Assembly (NCBI RefSeq): GCF_900103035.1
Contig: NZ_FMWO01000059.1
Coordinates: 1 to 64,000 of the forward strand
Reading direction: 5' to 3'
Source: Nitrosomonas mobilis
GTDB lineage: Bacteria > Pseudomonadota > Gammaproteobacteria > Burkholderiales > Nitrosomonadaceae
Length of the DNA: 64,000 nt
Below are positions 28,125 through 37,681 of this stretch, piece by piece (position 1 is the first letter of the stretch; every line of letters starts with the position of its first letter). Under the pieces are notes generated by a model. It did no database searches. It saw nothing but the letters and a program-made list of their open reading frames with translations, and was not told where the DNA came from. The position numbers and the translations under genes were made by a program.

Positions 28125-29066
28125 TTATTTTTTATTTTTTGTTTTGGGCTCAATATCCGAGGCACTTTCAAGAAAAACGCGACTCGCCAAAATATCTTCC
28201 GCTTCTAATGTGATGAGATCAGTTTTGGATAGTGATTTCTTTGTTCCGGAAAATAGTCGATTTGCTTGCCGCAACCGAGCACGATCAAGCGCGTTACGAA
28301 CCGAGCGCGCATTGGCAAAATGCTCTGACTTCATACGCAGGCGAATATATTTCCCGAACGCCTCTTCCCCGGCTGTACTGAAGCTGTAATTCTGGCTTGC
28401 TAGCATTAACTTGGCGATCGCGACCAACTCATCTGCACCATAATCCGGAAAATCTATGTGGTGCGCTATACGCGAGCGCATGCCGGGATTGCTATGAAAG
28501 AATTTATCCATGCGATCTTTATACCCCGCCAGAATAACGACCAAATCTTCACGGTTATTTTCCATCGTTTGCAGCAGAATTTCTATTGATTCTGCGCCAT
28601 AATCACGTTCGTTCTCCGGCTTATAAAGGTAATAGGCCTCATCGATGAAAAGAACTCCCCCCATCGCTTTTTTAATTACTTCTTTTGTTTTTGGTGCGGT
28701 ATGTCCAATATATTGGCCGACCAAGTCATCTCGAGTTACCGAAACCAGATGCCCTTCACGTACATAGCCCAAGCGGTGTAAGATTTCTGCCATACGCAGA
28801 GCTACCGTCGTTTTTCCCGTACCAGGATTCCCAGTAAAACACATGTGCAGACTGGGTGCACCTGCAGATAATTCTAGTTTTTTGCGAACGCGATCGACCA
28901 GCAACAATGCTGCGGTTTCACGAATGCGAGTTTTCACAGGGATTAAACCAATCAACTCCCGATCTAGCTTATCCAGCACTTCCTGGATATTAGACGCTTG
29001 GAACTCTGCATCCAAATCAATCGATGTATCTTGAGTCGATGTTAAGTTTTTAGTTTGCTTAGACAT
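28125..29066 (-). CDS. cbbX: CbbX, red-type RuBisCO activase
   Basis: A 313-residue AAA+ ATPase that remodels inhibited red-type RuBisCO by pulling on the large-subunit C-terminus. Walker [10 protein letters not shown] is at 79-87, the pore-loop tyrosine lies in YIGHT at 119-123, Walker B GVLFIDEA is at 137-144, followed by [20 protein letters not shown] and sensor region [11 protein letters not shown]. An extended, charged tail ends the protein. It lies 158 bp after cbbS on the same strand, with a strong hairpin in the gap. Its presence fits the form IC subunits beside it; green-type operons carry CbbQ/CbbO instead. Confidence 0.93.
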   Translation of the reverse strand: MSKQTKNLTSTQDTSIDLDAEFQASNIQEVLDKLDRELIGLIPVKTRIRETAALLLVDRVRKKLELSAGAPSLHMCFTGNPGTGKTTVALRMAEILHRLGYVREGHLVSVTRDDLVGQYIGHTAPKTKEVIKKAMGGVLFIDEAYYLYKPENERDYGAESIEILLQTMENNREDLVVILAGYKDRMDKFFHSNPGMRSRIAHHIDFPDYGADELVAIAKLMLASQNYSFSTAGEEAFGKYIRLRMKSEHFANARSVRNALDRARLRQANRLFSGTKKSLSKTDLITLEAEDILASRVFLESASDIEPKTKNKK

Positions 29067-29186
29067 GTCTGATCATCTCTATAGGATAGATACTGGCAGT
29101 ATATATCTATTGTATTAATTTAATAATTAGGACTTTTTGTTGAATGCAAAGAAATTTATTATGCGGCTACTTTTGCGTAGTTAATT

Positions 29187-29215
29187 ATTCCTCTCTTCTT
29201 AAGGAAGAGAGGAAT
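29187..29215 (-). promoter_or_regulatory. Intercistronic hairpin between cbbS and cbbX
   Basis: A perfect 12-bp stem (arms ATTCCTCTCTTC and GAAGAGAGGAAT) with a five-base loop, nine bases after the cbbS stop. It is not followed by a U run on the minus strand, so it looks more like an RNA-stabilising or attenuating element than a full terminator. It could keep cbbLS mRNA above cbbX mRNA. Confidence 0.65.
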
Positions 29216-29224
29216 GGCTTGCCG

Positions 29225-29659
29225 CTAGTAGCGTTCAGCTTCCGGTTTGTCGGTTGCATAGGAGTGAATAGTATAACTAACGCTCCGTCCCGCACCCTCT
29301 TGGCGTACTAAACGAAAACCCGGTTCTTTCTCCGGCCGATTGACTATATATGACATTGTTGGACTCTCAACGCCGCGTTCTGAGTTAAACGCAGTTACAC
29401 GGATATAGTGATTTGGAAAAGTTTTGCGGCAGCTATTAATTTCCATCAAAATTCCTGCCGGATCTTTCAAGTCAAACATAGGATTACCAAACATTTCCCA
29501 GTACGTGTTACGTGGATGAGGATCGTCCGTATATTCAATTCCGATTGCCCAGCCATTGTTCAACGCATACTTGAGCTGTGTTGAAATTTGCTTGTCAGTC
29601 AACGGAGGCAGGAAAGAAAACTGCCCCTGTGTAAGTACGCTACCGATATTGGTCATCAT
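29225..29659 (-). CDS. cbbS: RuBisCO small subunit, red type
   Basis: A 144-residue small subunit of form I RuBisCO. It starts with the family's QGQFSFLPPLTD, has WAIGIEYTDDPHPRNTYWEM and ends with the long C-terminal extension (VSYTIHSYATDKPEAERY) that distinguishes red-type from green-type small subunits. A GGAG site lies eight bases before the first ATG at 29659; a second ATG follows directly. It is 20 bp downstream of cbbL and forms the L8S8 enzyme with it. Confidence 0.93.
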   Translation of the reverse strand: MMTNIGSVLTQGQFSFLPPLTDKQISTQLKYALNNGWAIGIEYTDDPHPRNTYWEMFGNPMFDLKDPAGILMEINSCRKTFPNHYIRVTAFNSERGVESPTMSYIVNRPEKEPGFRLVRQEGAGRSVSYTIHSYATDKPEAERY

Positions 29660-29679
29660 AATTGTTTCTCCTAAAATGG

Positions 29680-31194
<1,515 letters not shown>

Positions 31195-31275
31195 TTAGTT
31201 AGGAAGTAGATATCAGCGGGTGAAAATATAGTAGAATTTTTGAACCATAAATAACAATCAAATGTTTCTATTGTT

Positions 31276-31318
31276 TAGATAGACTTCTATCTATGATAGA
31301 TTCTTTATTGGCCAATAA
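31276..31318. promoter_or_regulatory. Probable CbbR-binding palindromes in the cbbR-cbbL intergenic region
   Basis: Two palindromes lie between the divergent genes: TAGATAGACTTCTATCTA (31276-31293, containing a T-N11-A type LysR site) and a perfect TTATTGGCCAATAA (31305-31318), the latter 15 bp before the cbbR start. Position and form fit LysR-type autoregulation and cbb activation. Binding is inferred. Confidence 0.55.
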
Positions 31319-31333
31319 TAAAAGGAGAGACTC

Positions 31334-32302
31334 ATGCGTCACAGCACTTTGCGACAACTTGAGGTTTTTGAAGCGATTGCTCGCTTGAAAAGCTTTACTC
31401 GTGCCGCCGAAGAGTTATTCTTGACACAGCCGACGGTATCGATGCAAATTAAGAAGCTGACAGATGATATTGGACTACCTTTGTTTGAACAAATTGGTAA
31501 AAAAATCTATCTGACCGATGCTGGAAAAGAGCTATATCAAACCTGCCTGGGAGTTTTTGAGCATTTTTCCCGTTTTGAAATGATCGCGTCGGATATGAAA
31601 GGCTTGAAATCAGGAAAACTGCGGCTTGCGGTGATCACTACCGCGAAATATTTTACGCCACGTTTATTGGGCATGTTTTGCCAGGAATATCCCGGCATAG
31701 ACGTTGCACTGATAGTGACGAATCGCGAGCGGGTTCTGGAAAGATTAAGCAGTAATCAAGACGATCTATATATCTTGGGGCAAGTCCCGGATGCTGTTGA
31801 TGCCGTAGCGGAAGTATTTTTGGACAACCCGTTGGTTGTGCTGGCATCCGCCGATCACCCATTGTCTCGCGAAAAAAAGATCAGCATTGAGCGCATCTGC
31901 GATGAACGCTTTGTCATGCGTGAACCGGGCTCTGGAACGAGAATGGCAACAGAGCGATTTTTTCTAGAACATGGCTATAAATTGAAGGTCCGCATGGAAT
32001 TGGGCAGCAACGAAGCGATTAAGCAGGCTATTATCGGCAGATTGGGTATCGCTGTCTTATCTCGGCATACCTTAGCACTTGATGCGCCGATGGGGCAACT
32101 TGCGATACTTGATGTTGAAGGATTCCCCATTGAACGACATTGGTACTTTGCGTATCCATCCGGCAAGCAGTTGTCGATTGTAACGCAGACGTTTCTAGAG
32201 TATTTGCGGCAGGCATCCAATTACCTAGATGATTTATCATGCCGCCAAGCAATTTCCGGGCATTGCCCATTACTAAAAAGCCATGTCGCAATTAGCCGTT
32301 GA
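31334..32302 (+). CDS. cbbR: LysR-type regulator of the cbb operon
   Basis: A 322-residue LysR-family regulator, divergent from cbbL, with the usual N-terminal winged helix-turn-helix (LRQLEVFEAIARLKSFTRAA, LTQPTVSMQIKKL) and a C-terminal effector-binding domain from about residue 95 (LRLAVITTAKYFTPRLL). CbbR proteins sense Calvin-cycle metabolites and activate cbb genes. An AAAGGAGAG site precedes the ATG. The extended tail (residues 300-322) beyond the fold is not conserved-looking. Confidence 0.88.
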   Translation: MRHSTLRQLEVFEAIARLKSFTRAAEELFLTQPTVSMQIKKLTDDIGLPLFEQIGKKIYLTDAGKELYQTCLGVFEHFSRFEMIASDMKGLKSGKLRLAVITTAKYFTPRLLGMFCQEYPGIDVALIVTNRERVLERLSSNQDDLYILGQVPDAVDAVAEVFLDNPLVVLASADHPLSREKKISIERICDERFVMREPGSGTRMATERFFLEHGYKLKVRMELGSNEAIKQAIIGRLGIAVLSRHTLALDAPMGQLAILDVEGFPIERHWYFAYPSGKQLSIVTQTFLEYLRQASNYLDDLSCRQAISGHCPLLKSHVAISR

Positions 32303-32520
32303 AACTACCTTAGCCTTCCATAAGATCAGATAAAACAAGCTGTTGGTATGATATCTTGGCCGAGGCGATCAATCATTCTGCGCCGGTCCAAACAGCTTTC
32401 GAGCAATCCTGAACAAGTGACGTTTCCCCTTTAAGGATTCAAGAAAGAACGTCTCATCTGCTTCGACGGCACCACTCATTTGCGCTAGTTGTTGGATAGC
32501 CGGCAAGCTCAAAAAATGAT

Positions 32521-32632
32521 GCTGCCGAAATTAGCGTGGCCGAAGAAAACTGGTCTGCTATCCATTTTCATAAAATGTGCGGACACACGGGATTGATGTT
32601 TCAGGCGGCAGCATGCTGAAAACTACAGTTAC
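32521..32632 (+). pseudogene. Duplicated 3' end of prfC
   Basis: These 112 bases align without gaps to 26194-26305 (the last 99 bases of prfC plus 13 bases after the stop), with seven differences by eye, about 94% identity. The translated tail ends FQAAAC and the stop is kept, but most differences change the amino acid (for example Arg to Cys and Glu to Gly), so it is not under selection. Same orientation as prfC, on the far side of the cbb cluster. Confidence 0.85.
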
Positions 32633-32942
32633 TAGGTTTTTGATCCTTTCGCGTTTGTCGTCTGAACCAGGTCGATCTTTTCTGTTCATGTCCTGAATGC
32701 GTCGACATCCCTCCTTGCGCATCTTTGATGTGAAGGAAAGAATGAAGCAGAGTCGGCACTTTTTGCTGCTGATTGGATACAAATTTTACGAATTTCGGAT
32801 GGCTTTCTGGTCAGGTTGACGACCAAACCGTTTCTCGGTACATTCGGTTCTTATGAAAAAGGGCCTTTATTTTTCCTATACGCCACCGATATTTCTTATA
32901 GGAGGTTTTTTACTCCCGTCAAATATATATTGTGTCAACATT

Positions 32943-32993
32943 TTGTATTCACGCCTGGTCTTGCTTAGAACTCTGAATTTTTAGAGATGCCTC
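32943..32993 (-). repeat. Degenerate end of the GGGCACCTCTAAAAA repeat (R4)
   Basis: The run ACTCTGAATTTTTAGAGATG and the preceding CCTGGTCTTGCTTAGA match the right end of copy R3 (44060-44100). It has the opposite orientation to R1 at 26320, so the two flank the RuBisCO cluster as inverted copies. The left part of the element cannot be recognised with confidence. Confidence 0.65.
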
Positions 32994-33101
32994 CATCCGT
33001 AGCATCATTTTTGAAAGAACAATAATAGCGCTAAAGTTCCACGACCAGTTACCGTTAAACAATGCATTACTCTGGCATCTATTACCAAAAGGAATATAAC
33101 C

Positions 33102-33413
33102 TTGAAAATCAATCATACCACTCGCGATCGGGCAAGCATCGTTGCTGGCAATGAAACTAAAAAAACAGATCACTCTGCTCCGGCCAGACAATCAGCTACC
33201 AAGACAGAGACTAACGTACATGTCGGTACAAATGGCACATTTGCACAAGCGCTTAATAACAGTAGCGAAGTTATCGACACGGCCAAAATTTCAGAAATCA
33301 AACTTGCCATTAGCGAAGGTCGCTTCAAAGTCAACCCTGAAGTCGTAGCTGACCGCCTGCTTGAATCGGTCAGGGAGCTAATTCTGGCAAGACAGGAAAC
33401 ATCCAGCAAGTGA
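33102..33413 (+). CDS. flgM: Anti-sigma-28 factor FlgM
   Basis: A 103-residue regulator that binds the flagellar sigma factor FliA until the hook is complete. The N-terminal KINHTT start and the C-terminal sigma-binding helices (IDTAKISEIKLAISEGRF, VNPEVVADRLLESVRELI) fit FlgM. The start is a TTG at 33102 with AAAAGGAA about eight bases before; no ATG is available in frame. It is followed 19 bp later by flgN, the usual late flagellar operon. No other flagellar gene lies in the window. Confidence 0.88.
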   Translation: MKINHTTRDRASIVAGNETKKTDHSAPARQSATKTETNVHVGTNGTFAQALNNSSEVIDTAKISEIKLAISEGRFKVNPEVVADRLLESVRELILARQETSSK

Positions 33414-33432
33414 TACTTGCTATTGATCCGCA

Positions 33433-33852
33433 ATGAAAACAGAAGAATTAAATGGCATTCTGCAGCTTGAGCTTGAGTATGCCGAAACCTTTGTTGCCCT
33501 GCTCAAGCGCGAGCAGGGCGCTCTGATCAACGGAGATATTGAAGTACTTACCTTGTTGAGCATAAAGAAAATATCGATCGTCAACCAACTGATGCAATTG
33601 CATGAAGAGCGCAGCCAGTTATTGACTGCCAGCAATTCTCAGATTGAAACGGCGGAATTTAATGTCTTACTGCCACCTACGACCAATATTGCCCAACAAT
33701 GCCAAGCCTTGCTCCAATCAGCCAAACAGTTGAACCAGACAAACGAAACTATCCTCGCCCATTGGCTGAGGCAGACCAGACAATCATTACAGGCACTTCG
33801 TGGTGCGGCCGGTCAGGCTGAGCTATACAATCCAAAGGGACTGACCGTCTGA
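33433..33852 (+). CDS. flgN: Flagellar export chaperone FlgN
   Basis: A 139-residue, mostly helical protein that chaperones the hook-filament junction proteins FlgK and FlgL. The N-terminal LQLELEYAETFVALLKREQGA and the C-terminal helix with QTNETILAHWLRQTRQSLQA agree with FlgN. It is identified mainly by its place right after flgM and by size and helical pattern. An ATG at 33433 is the first in frame; its ribosome site is weak (TTGATCCGCA), suggesting coupling to flgM. Confidence 0.8.
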   Translation: MKTEELNGILQLELEYAETFVALLKREQGALINGDIEVLTLLSIKKISIVNQLMQLHEERSQLLTASNSQIETAEFNVLLPPTTNIAQQCQALLQSAKQLNQTNETILAHWLRQTRQSLQALRGAAGQAELYNPKGLTV

Positions 33853-34167
33853 TCTCCTGCTGATAAAGCTTCATAAGTATTATCTCCCCAACTTTTCTTC
33901 ATATTGTCTTACCCGGGCGGACAGCGATTCCTCGCCTCCCAACCCAATTCCCGGGAGTCTGTCGGACTTAAGCAATCGTAGCGAGCCAAGTGGAAGGACG
34001 AGAGCAGATTTTCTCAATTTTTAGGCGCATAGCGAGACTCTGTAACGAGAAATTGAGAAAACCTGAGCCGTTATCCCACTGGCACAGTAGGCTAGTCTTA
34101 AATTCGACAGGTACCTAGTAGATGGCGGTGCAATGTGGGAGAATTAGTTAAATTTGGTAACCCTCCG

Positions 34168-34245
34168 ATGGTCAGTATCGTCGCTCATGAGTTGCCGGCA
34201 CCGGCTTATGCGGTACATTACTGCGTATGGTTTGTCGCCAGCGTA
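34168..34245 (+). pseudogene. Degenerate duplicate of the recJ 5' end
   Basis: Beginning ATGGTCAGTATCGT, this stretch aligns with the start of recJ (44188 onward) through CCGGCTT and ATGGTTTGTCGCC, at roughly 75-80% by eye with a few shifts. It has no open frame beyond that. It lies on the opposite side of the defence operon, in the same orientation as recJ. Confidence 0.7.
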
Positions 34246-34437
34246 GCGATGCTATTGCATTGCGTAAACTCGTTGCAGTAGTCCGACGATGTTGCGCGGC
34301 TCGGGCTCATGATCAGTGCTGCAATAGGTCATAATCACCGTATCTCTCAATCTCTCCTGTCACCTAAGCGGAACGTTCGCTGACAATTCCAACACATCTA
34401 TGAAGGAAGTGAGCGCAATCCAGCAGAGTAACAGACA

Positions 34438-34457
34438 GACTTTTTGACAGGTTCTTA
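34438..34457. repeat. Solitary IS5-type terminal repeat
   Basis: GACTTTTTGACAGGTTCTTA differs slightly from the right end of the element at 17944-18644 (GACTTTGAACAGGTTCTTA). No transposase sequence accompanies it. Confidence 0.55.
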
Positions 34458-34494
34458 CGAATGTCTTACAGAAATAAAAGAGGAAAATCCATAA

Positions 34495-34673
34495 GGGCGC
34501 CTCTAAAAATTCAGAGCTCTAAACAAAGCTAGTCTCGAATAAAAATATTGACGCAGCATATGATTGATATGTAAGGAAACATTTTTTATAAGCAGCACAG
34601 CATTGTGACGAGACGGGGTAAACAGGCAATCCCCGAAGGAGATGCTCGCAAATGTGGATTTTTAGAGGTACCC
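34495..34673 (+). repeat. GGGCACCTCTAAAAA repeat, 179-bp copy (R2)
   Basis: Bounded by GGGCGCCTCTAAAAA and TTTTTAGAGGTACCC. The inside includes CGAATAAAAATATTGACGCAG and the GC-rich CAATCCCCGAAGGAGATG. It has no open frame. It lies 86 bp before the SNF2-type gene, and its reverse-complement partner (R3) of the same length begins one base after the last gene of the defence operon. Confidence 0.88.
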
Positions 34674-34759
34674 ATAACATGGTATGCCAATACTATTGCA
34701 AGTATGCACCAAGCTAATAACAGAATGAAATTCCTGAGAAAACCAAAGGAAAGTCGTCG

Positions 34760-37681
34760 TTGATAACACAGCCACTTCTGACACCACACCAAGGCCAGTA
34801 CTTCGCCTGGCTGCTGACTCGACGTGCGGCCGGCGGCACGGTGGAATCGTTGGCGTCCACTCTGGTGGACTCACAGGTCGATCTCAACCCCCACCAGGTC
34901 GAGGCCGCATTGTTCGCCTGCACGAACCCACTTTCTCGCGGCGTGATCCTGGCCGACGAGGTTGGACTCGGAAAGACGATTGAAGCGGGTCTTGTCATCT
35001 CACAGCGCTGGGCCGAGCGCCGTCGCCGCCTGCTGATCATCGTCCCTGCTAACTTGCGCAAGCAATGGCACCAGGAACTGCAGGATAAATTCAATCTGCA
35101 GAGCCTGATTCTTGAAACCAAAAACTACAACACGATCCGTAAACAGGAAAGCCAGAACCCCTTTTTGATGCCCGGTTTGCCACAAACGGGGCCTATCATT
35201 TGCTCGTACCAGTTTGCAAAGGCCAAGGCTGCCGACATTAAGGACATCAACTGGGATCTGGTCGTGCTCGACGAGGCGCACCGGCTACGCAATGTTTACA
35301 AGACAAGCAACGTCATCGCCAAAACGATCAAGGAAGCCCTCGCGCATGTTCATTCAAAGGTGCTTCTGACAGCAACGCCGCTACAGAACTCCTTGCTCGA
35401 ACTATATGGGTTAGCGAGCATGATTGACGACCGTGTGTTCGGTGATCTCGATAGCTTTCGTGCTCAATTCACCCAAACAAACAGAGAGCAGGCCTTTGCC
35501 GCACTGCGCTCTCGTATTGCGCCAATCTGCAAACGCACCTTGCGTCGGCAAGTGCAGCAGTACGTTCCCTACACGGCCCGCCGCGCCATCGTTGAAGAAT
35601 TTACACCGTCGACCGAGGAGCGCGAACTGTCTGCCCTCGTCGCAGATTATCTGCGTCGCCCGAATCTAAAAGCGTTGCCGGATGGGCAGCGACAACTGAT
35701 CTCGTTGGTGTTGTGGAAGTTGCTCGCCTCTTCAACCCACGCAATCGCTGGCGCATTGGAAACGATGGCCAAGCGACTGCAAGGGGTGCTCGATGACACC
35801 ACGAATATTCCCGACCTCGCCGAAGCGTTGGACGAGGACTATGAGTCGCTCGATGCGATTGCAGAAGAGCGCGCCGACGAGTGGAATGATCAGGATTCCG
35901 GCAGCGCACCCCCGGCGAGGAATGAGCGCGATGCCGTAGCCCAGGAAATTGAGGAGCTTCGGCACTTCAAATCACTGGCGACCGACATCCGCGACAACGC
36001 TAAGGGCAAAGCACTTTTGACGGCCCTGGAGCGCGCATTTGCTGAACTGGATCGGTTGGGCGCACCCAAGAAGGCAATTATTTTCACGGAGTCCCGGCGC
36101 ACGCAAGAGTACCTGTTGTCGCTGCTGGCTGACACGCACCACGGCGAGGGCATCGTCCTCTTCAACGGCACGAACAGTGATGCTCGAGCTCAGGCGGTCT
36201 ACAAGGATTGGCTGGTGCGGCATAAGGGAACCGACAAAATCTCTGGCTCCAAGACGGCTGATACGCGTGCTGCCTTGGTCGAGCATTTTCAGGAGCGCGG
36301 CACCGTCATGATCGCGACCGAGGCGGGCGCGGAAGGCATCAACCTCCAGTTCTGCTCCTTGGTCATTAACTACGATCTGCCCTGGAATCCGCAGCGGATC
36401 GAACAACGTATTGGTCGCTGCCATCGGTACGGGCAGAAGTTCGATGTCGTGGTGGTCAATTTTGTCGACCGCAGCAATGAGGCCGATGCGCGTGTGTACG
36501 AATTGCTGGCGCAGAAATTCCAGCTCTTTGAAGGCGTTTTTGGTGCCAGCGATGAAGTGCTGGGCGCAATCGGCTCCGGCGTGGACTTCGAGCGACGCAT
36601 CGCTGACATCTACCAAAACTGTCGCGACCCTGAAGCCATCAAGAGCAGTTTCGAGCAATTGCAGCTCGACCTGTCCGGTGAGATCAATGAAGCAATGGTC
36701 AAGACCCGCCAGCTTCTACTGGAGAATTTCGACGAAGAAGTGCAGGACAAACTTCGTATTCGTGCCGGCGACAGCAGCAAAGCACGGAACCGATACGAGC
36801 GGATGCTGATGGATTTGACCAGGGCAGAGCTTGGCCAGTATCAAAATTGCGCTGATTTCGATGCCGATGGATTCAGATTGCGGCAATCGCCCTGCGCAGG
36901 CCTTGAGGGGGTTGCGCCTGCTGCCATCCCTTTGGGGTGCTATGAACTGCCTCGTCGCAGCGGTGATTCTCACCTTTATCGAATCGGCCACCCGCTGGCC
37001 GAATGGGTTATTGCACAAGCCAAATCCCGCGACTTGCCAAATGCTCGGCTGGTTTTCGATTACGAAGCTCACGGCACGCAGGTCAGCACGCTCAAAGCTC
37101 ATCGGGGACAAACCGGATGGCTGACGGTCAACCTGATTTCCGTTGATGCACTTGGCCAGCAGGAGCAGCATCTGATCGTCGCCGCCGCCACCGACCAAGG
37201 CTTGCTACTTTCCGAGGGTGATCCGGAAAAATTGCTGCGCTTGCCCGCACACCAAAAAGCGGCTGGCCTTCTTTCGACAATGGACGGCACGCTCGCAGCG
37301 GATCTGGACGGCCGGAAGGTGCAAGTCCTGCGCGAGATCAATCAACGCAATCTCGGCTACTTTGAGCAGGAAGTTGAAAAGCTCGACGCGTGGACCGACG
37401 ATTTGAAGCTGGGGCTGGAGCAGTCAATTAAAGAGATTGATCGAGAAATCAAAGAAATTCGCAGAACAGCGGCCACGGCCCCAACGCTTGATGAAAAGCT
37501 GAACTGGCAAAAGCGCCAGCGTGAACTTGAGGGCAAACGCAGCAATCTACGCCGTGAACTCTTTAGTCGGCAGGATGAAATTGAGGCTCAGCGCAACGAC
37601 CTCATCACCCAGCTTGAAGTCCAGCTGCAGCAGCAGGTTGAGGAACAAACGCTCTTCACCATCGAATGGGAGTTGGTGTGA
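34760..37681 (+). CDS. SNF2/DEAD-type helicase, first gene of a defence operon
   Basis: A 973-residue superfamily-2 ATPase. Motif I is GLGKT (69-73) in ADEVGLGKTIEAG, motif II is DEAH (171-174), motif III is LLTATPLQNS, and the C-terminal helicase lobe has IIFTESRRTQEYL, TEAGAEGINLQF and QRIGRCHRYGQ (from 549), as in Swi2/Snf2 proteins such as RapA and DISARM DrmD. An acidic linker (residues 355-400) splits the lobes, and the last about 100 residues form a coiled coil. The start is a TTG at 34760 with AAAGGAA before it. Its stop overlaps the next ATG (TGATG). It probably translocates on DNA; the role in this system is inferred. Confidence 0.85.
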   Translation: MITQPLLTPHQGQYFAWLLTRRAAGGTVESLASTLVDSQVDLNPHQVEAALFACTNPLSRGVILADEVGLGKTIEAGLVISQRWAERRRRLLIIVPANLRKQWHQELQDKFNLQSLILETKNYNTIRKQESQNPFLMPGLPQTGPIICSYQFAKAKAADIKDINWDLVVLDEAHRLRNVYKTSNVIAKTIKEALAHVHSKVLLTATPLQNSLLELYGLASMIDDRVFGDLDSFRAQFTQTNREQAFAALRSRIAPICKRTLRRQVQQYVPYTARRAIVEEFTPSTEERELSALVADYLRRPNLKALPDGQRQLISLVLWKLLASSTHAIAGALETMAKRLQGVLDDTTNIPDLAEALDEDYESLDAIAEERADEWNDQDSGSAPPARNERDAVAQEIEELRHFKSLATDIRDNAKGKALLTALERAFAELDRLGAPKKAIIFTESRRTQEYLLSLLADTHHGEGIVLFNGTNSDARAQAVYKDWLVRHKGTDKISGSKTADTRAALVEHFQERGTVMIATEAGAEGINLQFCSLVINYDLPWNPQRIEQRIGRCHRYGQKFDVVVVNFVDRSNEADARVYELLAQKFQLFEGVFGASDEVLGAIGSGVDFERRIADIYQNCRDPEAIKSSFEQLQLDLSGEINEAMVKTRQLLLENFDEEVQDKLRIRAGDSSKARNRYERMLMDLTRAELGQYQNCADFDADGFRLRQSPCAGLEGVAPAAIPLGCYELPRRSGDSHLYRIGHPLAEWVIAQAKSRDLPNARLVFDYEAHGTQVSTLKAHRGQTGWLTVNLISVDALGQQEQHLIVAAATDQGLLLSEGDPEKLLRLPAHQKAAGLLSTMDGTLAADLDGRKVQVLREINQRNLGYFEQEVEKLDAWTDDLKLGLEQSIKEIDREIKEIRRTAATAPTLDEKLNWQKRQRELEGKRSNLRRELFSRQDEIEAQRNDLITQLEVQLQQQVEEQTLFTIEWELV

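Larger units (their letters stand above)
32303..33101. other. Gene-poor junction downstream of the RuBisCO cluster
   Basis: Eight hundred bases with no intact gene. Contents recognised: a degenerate copy of the prfC 3' end (32521-32632) and one end of the GGGCACCTCTAAAAA repeat (about 32943-32993). The rest (32303-32520, 32633-32942) shows no gene, tRNA or clear repeat. The flgM promoter should lie near the right end. Confidence 0.5.
33853..34494. other. Junction with repeat and gene debris before the defence operon
   Basis: No intact gene. Recognised pieces are a 12-bp inverted repeat (TTTTCTCAATTT at 34009-34020, AAATTGAGAAAA at 34050-34061), a decayed copy of the recJ start (34168-34245), and an isolated IS5-type terminal repeat (34438-34457). 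The CCCGGGAGTCTGTCGG stretch near 33950 looks like an IS end but could not be paired. Confidence 0.5.

Noticed and set aside
32521-32632. Possible second release factor 3 gene
   Set aside because: Only the last about 33 codons are present and they carry mostly amino-acid-changing differences; it is a duplicated end, not a gene.
35972-36658. Minus-strand frame of 228 codons opposite the SNF2-type helicase
   Set aside because: It covers helicase motifs V and VI of the real gene on the plus strand and its translation shows no known domain or start site.
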